A DNA stretch of 64,000 bases from CAXBNB01 sp040222275. GTDB taxonomy: Bacteria > Bacteroidota > Bacteroidia > Cytophagales > Cyclobacteriaceae. The translations under genes were made by a program, and so were the position numbers. Position 1 is the stretch's first letter; every line of letters starts with the position of its first letter. Positions 18,501-26,900 of this stretch are shown here, piece by piece. The stretch is from positions 46,055-110,054 of the forward strand of contig JAVKDJ010000011.1 of NCBI GenBank assembly GCA_040222275.1, in the 5' to 3' direction. The notes beneath the pieces were generated by a model. It searched no databases, was not told the origin of the DNA, and saw only the letters and a list, made by a program, of their open reading frames with translations.

Positions 18501-18609
18501 CTATCTGGAAGAAAGCAGGACAGAAGTACTCCAACAATATTTCATGCTGACATTTACCTACCAGTTGAGGAAATTTAAAGCGGCAAAACAGGATAGGGTA
18601 CGGGAATAA
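15511..18609 (+). CDS. Outer-membrane barrel protein with fused N-terminal helical (Spy-like) domain
   Basis: A 1032-residue protein. After a signal peptide (about 1-24) comes an extra domain of about 90 residues (about 27-115, EDMVAREK then LSADQKLLLDGIY then DVLNDDQFLVYKK) that matches the separate secreted protein at 11849. It continues with a carboxypeptidase-regulatory-like domain (about 130-215), a plug-like region (about 230-340, NGETIQQVLLDGKRFFG) and a barrel. The Gly/Arg-rich loop after INIQNFSSEDLAGVSGGGG (about 396-410) is shared with the barrel protein at 12387. So the two-gene arrangement 11849 plus 12387 is here a single fused polypeptide. The frame is open throughout, so the fusion is genuine rather than a sequencing artefact. 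Confidence 0.87.
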   Translation: MKINKRILFFSIMLVFFDLTRTAAQRMSPEDMVAREKQNVYKELENLSADQKLLLDGIYDEFTQTFKEARDEIMKTRNWDKMREKMEELRIEKDGLIGDVLNDDQFLVYKKASAGRGAVNNEEEQVTERKKWTARGILADGDDGTEIVGATIRLVNIRDSLKSKYAITDVQGAFAIQNVEDAFYRLSVTSMGYKPYTRVVRVGAVDLNLGRIFVQQDAKMLETIEVKGAVVAMEQKGDTTQYNADAYKVNRDASTKDLVSKMPGIVVDGAGVSANGETIQQVLLDGKRFFGQDPLLSLNTIPAEVVKNIQVFDQKSEQSQFTGFDDGNTTKTMNVVTKEGKRNGKFGKIYGGYGTNDHYNAGLNLNSFNKDQRITLIGMSNNINIQNFSSEDLAGVSGGGGRGGFRGRGGDSFLTGTQNGITNTNSFGLNFTDRLSPKATLESSYFFNQTSNTNNEFTSRQFATDGSDYYSAQNRSDTDDSNHRLNMRIEYNINDNNRLVIRPSVSFQDNESRDYSEAVTRDETGDIIKETQNNYLNRNKSYNVSNDIDFQHKFGKIGRTFSVELRNRIQETDRQNFQEELLTEAGRDSLTNYQYLTDEKRYSYNLEIDYSEPVGANGQLSLEYEIDYNDRSSDKEAYIVDEERDTKEFNSELSNEFESGYTTHKTELSFTNRSFGQFFRAEVAYQHAILNNDQFFPETGTFQRKFNNILPSVMGRINFKGGGDMFFRYEGETDEPSVSQMQNVINRSNTLLWSLGNPNLKQSYSHSFFMRFGKTNTDKNTSLSNFSRVELTNNYITNETQFANSEVVLDDGTVVPAGTQISRPINLNGYWNLTNSTTHSLLISKLKTNLNTSLGISYRRQPGMNNEIENFANTYSGNVKFSFVSNISENVDFNVYYNTSANTVVNSAESRSNSNNNYLTQTLGGKVNLTFWKSFVFRSDIFHQKYNGVNDDFNTSYTLWNLSLAKKFLKNNLGELELSVFDLLKQNRSINQSVTATYLEESRTEVLQQYFMLTFTYQLRKFKAAKQDRVRE

Positions 18610-19015
18610 AATGTTCTATATGGATAGTGTGGACAATGGTTTTTTGCAGGAAGGTTTTGTTTGTAACTATTCAAAAGGATTTCGGGTTGATCCAAAGTAA
18701 GTTTATTGAGCATTACGACAAGGAGGGAGGGTGGAAAACCTGCCTGTTCGGCAGACAGGTTGGTGAGCGGATGTGGGTAAAGGCCTTGAGCGTTAAATTT
18801 TCCATGATTTTTGCCTACTTTTCATCTAGGAAAAGTAGGTGCCCCTCCGGCATAAGGAGAAATGTAATGAGATAAATTAGTATGTTCATTTATGGTTGGT
18901 TTGATAATCAAATAGCATGAAAATAAAGCTACCCACTATAAATCATAAAGAACAAAAAAATGCCGCACGGGGTTCAGTTCCCAGGCGGCATTTCAATTTA
19001 GGCTCGGCACTAATA
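18610..19015. other. Intergenic region with two short palindromes
   Basis: No gene is supported; the frame at 18627-18875 has no family-like content. Two hairpins occur: AACCTGCCTG/CAGACAGGTT (18737-18746 with 18752-18761, one mismatch) and CCTACTTTT/AAAAGTAGG (18814-18822 with 18831-18839). Similar elements are dispersed in Bacteroidota genomes by my recollection. A terminator for the minus-strand oxidoreductase gene lies at the right end. Confidence 0.6.
18952..18993 (-). terminator. Rho-independent terminator of the Gfo/Idh/MocA gene
   Basis: AAATGCCGC (18958-18966) and GCGGCATTT (18985-18993) form a perfect 9-bp stem. On the minus strand the stem is followed by a run of T residues (A-run at 18954-18960 on the plus strand). 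It lies 22 bases past the stop of the gene ending at 19016. Confidence 0.85.
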
Positions 19016-20452
19016 TTACCAGCCTGTACGGTATTCCCTTTTCACAAATTGGTTGGCATCATCGAAGTTTGTGATTTTCATGGCTTCCCCATCCCAAAGC
19101 AGTTTGATATACCTGCCTGGGTAGTCAAAACCTTTCCCATCCGCCTTTGGTTTTTGGATGTCAAAACTCCTGAGCGCAAGGTTGCCCATCAATATACTTT
19201 CAGTAAGAGGCCCGGCTATATCAAAATCTGAGCTACATTCCTTCTGGTCGTACCCAGCAAGGCAGGCATTTACCCACTGCAGGTAGTGTCCCTCAGGTAC
19301 CCTTGCTATTTTCTCGGGCACGTTTATGTAGTCGTTTATTTCCGTAGGGAGCAGTCGTGGGTTACGGCCATATACATCACACATCATGGTACCTTTTGTG
19401 CCTTCCATGATCACGCCATTTCCACCATCGCCCATTTTTTCATTAGGCCCCAGTCCTTCTGGTCGGGCTGGCTGGATACCTCCATCCATCCAATGGAGCT
19501 TTACAGAGGACTTGTCCATCCTTTCTGGAAACTCCAGGATAATGTGCGAAGAAGGAGGGCAGCTCTCCGGGAAATAACCCCTGCTGAATTCCCCCACATA
19601 TACATTGCCAACACTACATTCTACACTATTTGGATAACCCAGTTGCAACGTCTTGAAGGCAGGTTCTATGATATGGCATGCCATGTCGCCCAGGGCACCA
19701 GTGCCATAGTCCCACCATCCGCGCCAGTTAAATGGCACCAAATTGTCCACATAGTCTTTTTTCGGAGCTGTACCCAACCAAAGGTCCCAATCCAGCTCTT
19801 TTGGGATTTTACTTTTCTTGTCGGGCCATTGTATGCCCTGTGGCCATACCGGCCTGTTGGTCCAGCAATACACGGTATGCACATCGCCAATCATGTCGGC
19901 CTGGTACCATTCCTGCATCAGGCGCACCCCATCACCGGATGCACCCTGGTTGCCCATTTGCGTCACCACCTTGTACCTTTTGGCAGCTTCGGTAAGCTGT
20001 CGGGCTTCATGTATGTCGTGCGTAAGTGGCTTTTGTACATATACATGCTTGCCGAGTTGCATGGCTGCCAGGGCTTGTACGGCGTGCATGTGGTCCGGGG
20101 TAGAAACCGATACCGCATCAATATTGTCTTTTTCCTTATCCAACATTTCGCGATAGTCCTTATAATATTTAGCTTCAGGAAAATTGGTCTTGCTTTTTAC
20201 AGCCCTTCGATCATCCACATCACAAAGAAAAGCCACTTTTACATTAGGACTTTCTGCAAAATTGGAAAGGTCTGATGTGCCTTTGCCTCCAGCACCAATA
20301 CCTGCTATATACAAAGTGTCAGAAGGAGGAATATACCCACTCCCACCAAGAACAGATCTTGGAACAATAGTAAATGCCGCACCGGCAATGCCCAGGCTTT
20401 TGATAAATTTCCTTCTGGATTCAGTAGTGTTCGTTTGCTTACTCTCTTTCAT
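19016..20452 (-). CDS. Tat-exported Gfo/Idh/MocA family NAD(P)-dependent oxidoreductase
   Basis: A 478-residue protein with a twin-arginine signal (R13-R14 in SRRKFIKSLG, then a hydrophobic stretch), so it is folded with its cofactor before export to the periplasm. The Rossmann motif GIGAGGKG is at 51-58. The catalytic-region triad reads Q140-K141-P142 where many relatives have EKP. TPDHMHAVQALAAM at 119-132 is typical. Such exported members act on sugars or sugar derivatives, and some are GH109-like glycosidases with bound NAD; the substrate cannot be told from sequence. It follows a FadR-type regulator gene on the same strand after about 256 bases, so it may be under that regulator. Confidence 0.9.
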   Translation of the reverse strand: MKESKQTNTTESRRKFIKSLGIAGAAFTIVPRSVLGGSGYIPPSDTLYIAGIGAGGKGTSDLSNFAESPNVKVAFLCDVDDRRAVKSKTNFPEAKYYKDYREMLDKEKDNIDAVSVSTPDHMHAVQALAAMQLGKHVYVQKPLTHDIHEARQLTEAAKRYKVVTQMGNQGASGDGVRLMQEWYQADMIGDVHTVYCWTNRPVWPQGIQWPDKKSKIPKELDWDLWLGTAPKKDYVDNLVPFNWRGWWDYGTGALGDMACHIIEPAFKTLQLGYPNSVECSVGNVYVGEFSRGYFPESCPPSSHIILEFPERMDKSSVKLHWMDGGIQPARPEGLGPNEKMGDGGNGVIMEGTKGTMMCDVYGRNPRLLPTEINDYINVPEKIARVPEGHYLQWVNACLAGYDQKECSSDFDIAGPLTESILMGNLALRSFDIQKPKADGKGFDYPGRYIKLLWDGEAMKITNFDDANQFVKREYRTGW

Positions 20453-20708
20453 TGTTGAATAGTCAGGTTTAATTGAAAAATGTACGGGTCAATTTACTAA
20501 ATGTAATTGATTACTGCCACGTTTTGAGCAGATATGGGGCAGCCTTGAAACACAAAGTTTAAAAACCATTATTTTGGGGATAAAAAGTAAAACCCCGGGT
20601 ACTCAATCGGCAGGATGGCACTTAACTGTATATTGGTATTCAGCTATGTTTCCGTTTTTAAAGGGCATATAAAGTAAATAAGATGCCTTAGTCATAACGG
20701 AAATCCCG

Positions 20709-21410
20709 TTAGCTGTTGTTGAATATCCTGTCGAAATGAGGGTCTAAGTGCTTGCGCATTCCCAGCCTGAATTCGTCAGGGGTGCCGGATTTGAGTATCT
20801 CAAACAGGCCCCTGTGGGTAACGAAACCTTCCTTATACTCATAGGCTCCATAGTAGTGGTTTTCATGTACCCACTTGAATACTGGCAGCAACATGGATTG
20901 AAACCTTTGCAGGGTGTTGTTTTGCGAGATTTCGTAGAGCTTTCCATGAAATTCAATTTCATGCTTCAAACTGAAATTCATTTTTTCCAATTCAGCCCCC
21001 TCTCCACGTGCCACTATCTCTTCCAGTTCAGCCATAGATGCCTCGGTTTTTCTTTCAAACAACAAATCGGCCATGCCCATCTCCAGCATTAGGCGCAACT
21101 CAAAAATATCTTTGAGGGTGTCGTTTCCGAGCATTTTAGGATTGAGCACTTTTTGAAAGCCATTCAATATATCGGGCTCGGTGAGGGTCATGCCCTTGTG
21201 CTTTTTCGATTCAATCAAACCAAGTGTCCTCATGCGCAATATTGCTTCCCGTACCACAGTGCGGCTTACACCAAGTGCTTCTGCTATTTCCATTTCCTTT
21301 GGAATCTGGTCTCCTGGTTTTAGGTTGTTGGTTTCAAAGTATTCTTTAAGGTTTTGTTCCACCCGGTCAACGAGTGAAAGTGTATTGATTGGTTTTAATT
21401 TGGCTTTCAT
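20709..21410 (-). CDS. FadR/GntR-family (FCD domain) transcriptional regulator
   Basis: A 233-residue regulator from the preferred ATG at 21410 (MKAKLKPINT). An in-frame ATG at 21449 exists but lies upstream of the predicted transcription start. An N-terminal winged helix-turn-helix (about 10-75) carries GDQIPKEMEIAEALGVSRTVVREAILRM. A C-terminal helical FCD ligand domain (about 95-225) has FELRLMLEMGMADLL and His residues in HEIEFHGKLYE and THRGLFEIL, which would bind a metal and an organic-acid or sugar-acid ligand in this family. It is probably a repressor of itself and perhaps of the downstream Gfo/Idh/MocA gene. Confidence 0.9.
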   Translation of the reverse strand: MKAKLKPINTLSLVDRVEQNLKEYFETNNLKPGDQIPKEMEIAEALGVSRTVVREAILRMRTLGLIESKKHKGMTLTEPDILNGFQKVLNPKMLGNDTLKDIFELRLMLEMGMADLLFERKTEASMAELEEIVARGEGAELEKMNFSLKHEIEFHGKLYEISQNNTLQRFQSMLLPVFKWVHENHYYGAYEYKEGFVTHRGLFEILKSGTPDEFRLGMRKHLDPHFDRIFNNS

Positions 21411-21436
21411 GTATTTGAAAAAAGTATTATGTATAA

Positions 21437-21469
21437 CAAATATACGCAAATATCATGGATAGTTGACAA
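21437..21469 (-). promoter_or_regulatory. Promoter of the FadR-type regulator gene
   Basis: On the minus strand a TTG (21469-21467) is followed after 22 bases by TATATTTG (21444-21437), an excellent match to the Bacteroidota -33/-7 promoter. A direct repeat CAAATAT-ACG-CAAATAT (21437-21453, plus strand) overlaps the -7 box and could be an operator. The predicted start near 21430 supports the ATG at 21410. Confidence 0.6.
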
Positions 21470-21982
21470 GGCTACATCCGATCGTTGCACAAAATAAACC
21501 CTTTTCATGTAAAATGGCTAAAGCCAAGATGCTTCGACCGGGCGAAGGTATTTAAACTATTGTAAGGACATTAACCCTACAAGGGTTGCGTTTTTAATGT
21601 ACCCGTCGGGCTTAAAGTTACTTACTTCACTTGCCAGGGAAACCCTGGAGGGTTTTTGCTTTAAATGCCTTTGCCCTATATGCTTCCACCACCAGTTGGT
21701 ATCGGCGATGAAAGTCGGCCACATGGATGATGCAGTTTCAGTACTTATCCGTGGCATGAAGGCCCATTGCCCAAGGAGTTTAAAAAAAAATGTTGCCGTT
21801 TTTTTTTTCTTTCTAATTGACTAGTAGTGAGTTAAAGGGGCGTTTTGTTCCTGTTTTAATATTTCTTCAAAAAAAAGAGGGGATAGGACTAGGGTGTGTC
21901 TTCCAGCTTACGTCTGTATATATGTGATAGGCGAAATGAACGATTTTCTGTATATTTATACTACCAGACAACAGTTATACCC
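21470..21982. other. Intergenic region with two short terminator-like hairpins
   Basis: No gene is supported. Short frames on both strands (21557-21757 minus, 21597-21824 plus) show no family features. Hairpins AACCCT/AGGGTT (21573-21578 with 21582-21587) and CCAGGG/CCCTGG (21634-21639 with 21643-21648) are each followed within a few bases by a T-rich run. The remainder is AT-rich and leads into the sigma factor gene. Confidence 0.55.
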
Positions 21983-22609
21983 ATGAATGTAGAAATCAAA
22001 CAATGGATTTCTAAAGTTGCTGAAGAGGACGATGCTCGCGCCTTTCGTGGTTTGTTCAATAACTACTACGACAGGTTGCTCAAAATAGCACATTACTTTG
22101 TCCACAGCGACGTGCTGTCGGAAGAAATCGTAGTTGACGTATTCGTTAACCTATGGAAAAACCGACATCATCTACTGGAGATCGAGAAATTGGATCATTA
22201 CCTTTTCTCTGCAGTCAAGAGAAAATCAATCGACTATCTAAGGAAAAAGAAAAAAGAGAAGAGCCTGCCTCTGGATGAGTCTTATGAATTGAGTATTCGC
22301 ACCGATACCAATCCTGAAAAGCAAGTGCTCTATAAAGAATTCGAATCTGTAGTGAATGCGGCCATATTGATCCTGCCCTCCAAACGCCAATTGATCTATA
22401 AGATGGTAAAGGAAGACGGGCTGAAGTACAAAGAGGTCGCAGACCTTCTGGAAGTAACGGAGAAAACAGTGGAATTCCACATGGGCCAGGCCTTTAAAGA
22501 TATCAGGCAGGAATTGCATAAATACCTCTCTTCGAGGGATATCCGGGAGCACCTGAGCAAATTGGCCATGGTGGCGGTTGCTTTGGTCATGAGTATTCTA
22601 CTGGTTTAG
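21983..22609 (+). CDS. ECF RNA polymerase sigma factor (locus A)
   Basis: A 208-residue sigma-70 family factor from the ATG at 21983 (MNVEIKQWIS); the frame is open further upstream, but that extension is not family-like. Region 2 is at about 20-90 (FNNYYDRLLKIAHYF then EEIVVDVFVNLWKNR) and region 4 at about 130-180 (KEVADLLEVTEKTVEFHMGQAFKDI). The C-terminus ends in a hydrophobic tail (LAMVAVALVMSILLV). It is followed after 47 bases by its FecR anti-sigma gene and then SusC/SusD, so it should activate transcription of this uptake locus when the receptor signals ligand. Confidence 0.9.
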   Translation: MNVEIKQWISKVAEEDDARAFRGLFNNYYDRLLKIAHYFVHSDVLSEEIVVDVFVNLWKNRHHLLEIEKLDHYLFSAVKRKSIDYLRKKKKEKSLPLDESYELSIRTDTNPEKQVLYKEFESVVNAAILILPSKRQLIYKMVKEDGLKYKEVADLLEVTEKTVEFHMGQAFKDIRQELHKYLSSRDIREHLSKLAMVAVALVMSILLV

Positions 22610-22656
22610 AAAAAAGGAAAATACAATATAAAAAATGGACAAGGGAGTCCGGTAAA

Positions 22657-23655
22657 ATGAGTAAGAACGATATATATAGCATGATTGGGAAAAAACTGGC
22701 AGGTGAAATGAGTCAGTTGGAATCACAAATTTTCGACAATTGGCTGAAAGATGCGCAGGAGAATAGAGAGATGTTCCGGATTATGGAGGAAACCTGGAAA
22801 GTGGAATCCCATTATCAGAAAAAGGAAAAAGGGGAGAGGCTATATAGTCAGGTGATGGATCAGATTGAGCTTGAAAATGCCGGGCCAATGGTGAGCAAAC
22901 CCAATTATGGCTGGATGAAATATGCCGCTGCGGTAAGTGCCCTGTTGATTTTTTCTGCGCTGGTTACATTATACCAAATGGAAGTTTTATCCATACCCGG
23001 TGACAGTATCACATATATAGAAAAGACGAACCCTAAAGGTCAAAAGTCTAAGATACACCTTCCGGATGGGTCTGTAGTCATGCTAAATGCCGGCAGTACG
23101 TTGAAGTATCCCAATGAGTTTGATGACAATATTCGGGAGCTGGATCTGATCGGAGAGGCATATTTTGAGGTAGCAAAGGACAAAGTCAGGCCTTTTGTTG
23201 TCACATCCGCCCAAGTCTCAACTACCGCTTTGGGCACAGCGTTCAATGTCAAGGCGTTTCCTGAAGAAAACATCGTAGAAGTAGCCCTTACCGAGGGTGA
23301 GGTGAAAGTGAGTGCCACAAGTGCAGACGATCAGGAGTATTATTTGAGCCCTGGCGAAAGGGTGCAGTACGACAAGAATGACGATGGATTTATAAAAACC
23401 AACTTTGCGCCCAGGGAAGTTACCTCCTGGAAAAACGGGATCATCTATTTCAGGGATGCCTCCATGAAAGAAGTTTTCTCCAGGCTGGAAATGTGGTATG
23501 ACGTGAAATTCAAAATTCAGGGAAAAACAGACACGCCCTGGACCTATTCGGGGGAGTTTCAGCAGGAGTACCTTACACGTGTGCTGCAAAGCATCAGTTA
23601 TTCACAAGACTTTGAATTCGAAATTAACGATAAGAATGTATCAATAACATTTTGA
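22657..23655 (+). CDS. FecR-family anti-sigma factor (locus A)
   Basis: A 332-residue inner-membrane protein. A cytoplasmic N-terminal part binds the sigma factor. One membrane segment lies at about 85-107 (MKYAAAVSALLIFSALVTLY). The periplasmic FecR domain (about 120-220) contains NPKGQKSKIHLPDGSVVMLNAGSTL and GEAYFEVAKDKVRPFVV. A C-terminal DUF4974-like domain (about 265-332) contains FRDASMKEVFSRLEMWYDVKF. It relays the signal from the STN domain of the adjacent SusC to the sigma factor. Confidence 0.93.
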   Translation: MSKNDIYSMIGKKLAGEMSQLESQIFDNWLKDAQENREMFRIMEETWKVESHYQKKEKGERLYSQVMDQIELENAGPMVSKPNYGWMKYAAAVSALLIFSALVTLYQMEVLSIPGDSITYIEKTNPKGQKSKIHLPDGSVVMLNAGSTLKYPNEFDDNIRELDLIGEAYFEVAKDKVRPFVVTSAQVSTTALGTAFNVKAFPEENIVEVALTEGEVKVSATSADDQEYYLSPGERVQYDKNDDGFIKTNFAPREVTSWKNGIIYFRDASMKEVFSRLEMWYDVKFKIQGKTDTPWTYSGEFQQEYLTRVLQSISYSQDFEFEINDKNVSITF

Positions 23656-23911
23656 TATGTAATGAAACACGGGCCTGCAATGGTCCAATATTTTCGGCTG
23701 GCACCTGCCGGCAGCATTCGTTCAGCTAATGGTTGGATTTATTGAAAGAAGATGTGTTACCAAAACAATCGTGTATGACATAAAAAAAGCGACAAGATAG
23801 AAAGTCCCAGGGACTATAAAAAATGAAAGGACAGGCCGGAAACATTGGGGAATGTAAGGCTAACCTATCCTTTCGAAGTTCAATTTATTATAAATCGAAA
23901 CATTGCAAGAT
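23656..23911. other. Leader region between fecR and susC (locus A)
   Basis: A 256-base non-coding stretch that probably holds the sigma-dependent promoter of susC. TAAATCGAAAC (23891-23901) lies just before the start. A short GC-rich partial dyad lies around 23694-23713. No strong promoter consensus was recognised. Confidence 0.4.
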
Positions 23912-26900
23912 ATGAAATTTAAACTATTACAACTAGTAAAAACTGTGAGTAAAGTAGCAATATATGGCATCTTAGTGCAGTGCGTGACATATTCAATGCT
24001 ATTGGCTACAGAAATGAAGGCTCAGAAGAGCCAGAGCATTAAGGAGGTATATATTGATTTTAATATAGACAACTCCACGATTTCCTTAGTGGATATTTTT
24101 GAGTCGATAGAATCCAAGACTGATTATAGGTTTGCATATGATAAGCGGGACATCAACAAGCGGATAAAAGTGCAGTTGGAAAAGGAGCCCCAAACCGTAG
24201 CTGATGTGCTGATGAAAGTATCTGAAGCTTCCGGTTTGAAGTTTAAGCAAATCAATAAAATCATCAACATTGACAAGATAAAGCGTAGTGAACAGGGCGA
24301 AAAAATCATTCAGGTTGTCCTTGATGATATAGACCTCTCTGGTAAGATTACTGATGAAAATGGCCAGGGTTTACCTGGTGCATCCTTATTTATCAAAGGT
24401 TCTTCAAAAGGCACAACTACTGACATAAATGGTAATTATAAATTGGCTGCACCAGAAAACTCTATTCTGGTGATTTCTTTTATCGGGTACGTCACAGAGG
24501 AGGTTCTTGTTGAAAAGCAAAATGTGATAGACCTTCAGATGAAAGTTGATGCATCACAATTGGAAGAAGTTGTAGTTACTGCTTTTGGGGTGGAAAGGTC
24601 CAAAAAAGCCTTAGGTTATGCCGTTCAGCAAGTGAATGGGGATGATATCAACACTGTAAAAGCTTCTACCAGTGCTATTTCCAACCTCAAAGGACGGGTA
24701 GCCGGTGTGAACATTACCGAATCGGGTTCAGGCCCGGGAGCAGGGGTCAGGGTGATCATTCGTGGAAATAACTCCCTTACCCAGAACAACCAGCCATTGT
24801 TTATAGTGGATGGTATTCCTATGGACAACACCAACCTCAACCAAGGGGGTAGTGTGTACAACAGTGGCAACTCCGGATCGGGTATATCGGATATCAATGC
24901 CGATGATATTGAATCTATGTCAGTACTGAAAGGCCCTAATGCAGCCGCCCTTTACGGATCAAGGGCAGCCAATGGGGTGATCATGATTACCACCAAAAAA
25001 GGTACTGCAGGCAGGGGGCTTAATGTTGGGTATTCTACTAGTGCAGTTTTTTCATCTCCTCTGATGTTGCCTGAATACCAGAATGAGTACGGCCAGGGTT
25101 CACAAGGTCAAATCTCTACTGATTATGACGAACTTAGGTCAAGAGGTGGATCATGGGGAGGTAGATTGGATGGCAGCAGCCAGTTGTATTGGGATGGTAG
25201 CTCCAAACCTTATACGGCTCAACCAGACAATGTAAAAAACTTCTTCGAAACAGGATCCAACGTTGTAAACACATTGGTGCTTTCAGCAGGGAATGACGCT
25301 GTAACCACAAGGTTTTCCTATTCCAATACAAATAACCAGGCCATGGTGCCAAACTCGTACTTGAAAAGGAACAACTTCAATTTGCGTACTACTGCGAAAT
25401 TATCAGAAAGGCTATCTATCGACACCAAGGCCACCTATATCAGTCAATTTACCAAAAACAGGATCAATCAAGGTACCGAAGGCCTGTTGACAGGTGTATT
25501 TGGTATCCCAAGAAATGCTATTATCAGTGATTTCGAAGATTTTCAGGACGAATCAACAGGCCTGGTGAGAAACGTTACGGACAATGGGGTGAACCCTTAT
25601 TGGCTCCTCAACCATGATAAGAGTGAAGAGACCAGAGATCGTCTTATGGGATTTGCTAAAGCTACCTATAAGTTCAATGATTGGTTGTCAGCCTTTGGCC
25701 GTATAGGTACAGACTGGACAGAGATTCGTGGTGAGGGGATTACCAACACGGGTCATTGGTTTGTAAGGGATGGTTCGATAGGGTTTTCTGAAAACACAAT
25801 TCAGGAAACCAATGCTGACTTCCTGTTTATGGTAGATAAAAACCTATCAGACAAGGTGCACTTGAATGTTAACTTTGGAGGAAACCATTTGAAGCAAAGG
25901 CATGCTTCGATCAGCACCAATGGTACTGACTTTAGAATTCCTGCCGTGACCACCCTGGGAAGTGCTGCGGTAGTTACAGGTTCTTCAGGAATTCCTTCTG
26001 AAAGGGAAACCAACTCTTTGTATGGGTCGGCACAACTTTCCTATGGTGGATATGTGTTCTTAGATGTAACTGGTCGAAACGATTGGTCATCTACGTTACC
26101 GGCTGCCAACAGGTCATTTTTCTATCCTTCAGCTAGTTTGTCGGTGATATTGAGTGAGTTTATAGATCCCGATCAAGTGGTAATGGATATGTTGAAAATC
26201 AGGGGAAGTTGGGCGGAAGTTGGTAAAGACGCCCCTGCACGAAGACTTGAAAATGGCTATAACCTCAAAGGAAGCACCAACAGTTATCTTGGGATAACAA
26301 CCCTTACTGTACCCGGAACTTGGAATGATGTGAATATCAAACCAGAGTTCACGAATACTTTCGAGTTTGGCTTGGAGGCTGTATTGTTTAGCAATAGGTT
26401 GTCGTTGGATTTTGCTTATTACGACATCAAAACAACTGACCTGATTGATGTGGTAAGCACAGATAATCAACAAGTGAACCCAAACAATTATGGACAAGTA
26501 CATACCAACGTGGGGCAAATATCCAACAAGGGGTTTGAAATAATGCTTGGGGGAACGCCCATTCGTACAACTGATCTGTCATGGGATGTTTCTTTCAACC
26601 TTTCTAAAAACACCAATAAACTGGATGAATTCCTGCCAGATGTGGACAGTCGTGGTTGGAACTCAACCAATGGTGGAGCCATAGATACACGGGCAACAGT
26701 AGGGGGAGAATATGGTGAGATTTGGGGTACTAAAATTCTCAGGGACGATAATGGTCGTATGATAGTAACGGCGGCAGGTATTCCAAGGGCCACAAGCGAG
26801 CGCGAAAAGCTGGGAAGCTTCCAGCCTGATTTCCTTTCTGGTTTAAGCAATAACCTGACGTACAAAAACTTTGCATTGAGAATGCTGATTGATGGCCGGT

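Noticed and set aside
15511..18609. Fusion as an assembly or frameshift artefact
   Set aside because: The helical domain and the barrel domain are in one continuous frame with a single signal peptide and a normal linker, and the separate paralogues have their own signal peptides.
18627..18875. 82-codon frame after the fused barrel gene
   Set aside because: It contains two extragenic hairpins and has no protein-like conservation pattern.
19286..20275. 329-codon frame antisense to the Gfo/Idh/MocA gene
   Set aside because: It is a shadow of a clearly conserved gene on the opposite strand; the product is rich in His, Phe and Cys without any family pattern.
21557..21824. Short frames on both strands between the FadR-type and sigma genes
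   Set aside because: They overlap one another and two terminator-like hairpins; there is no start-site support or family similarity.
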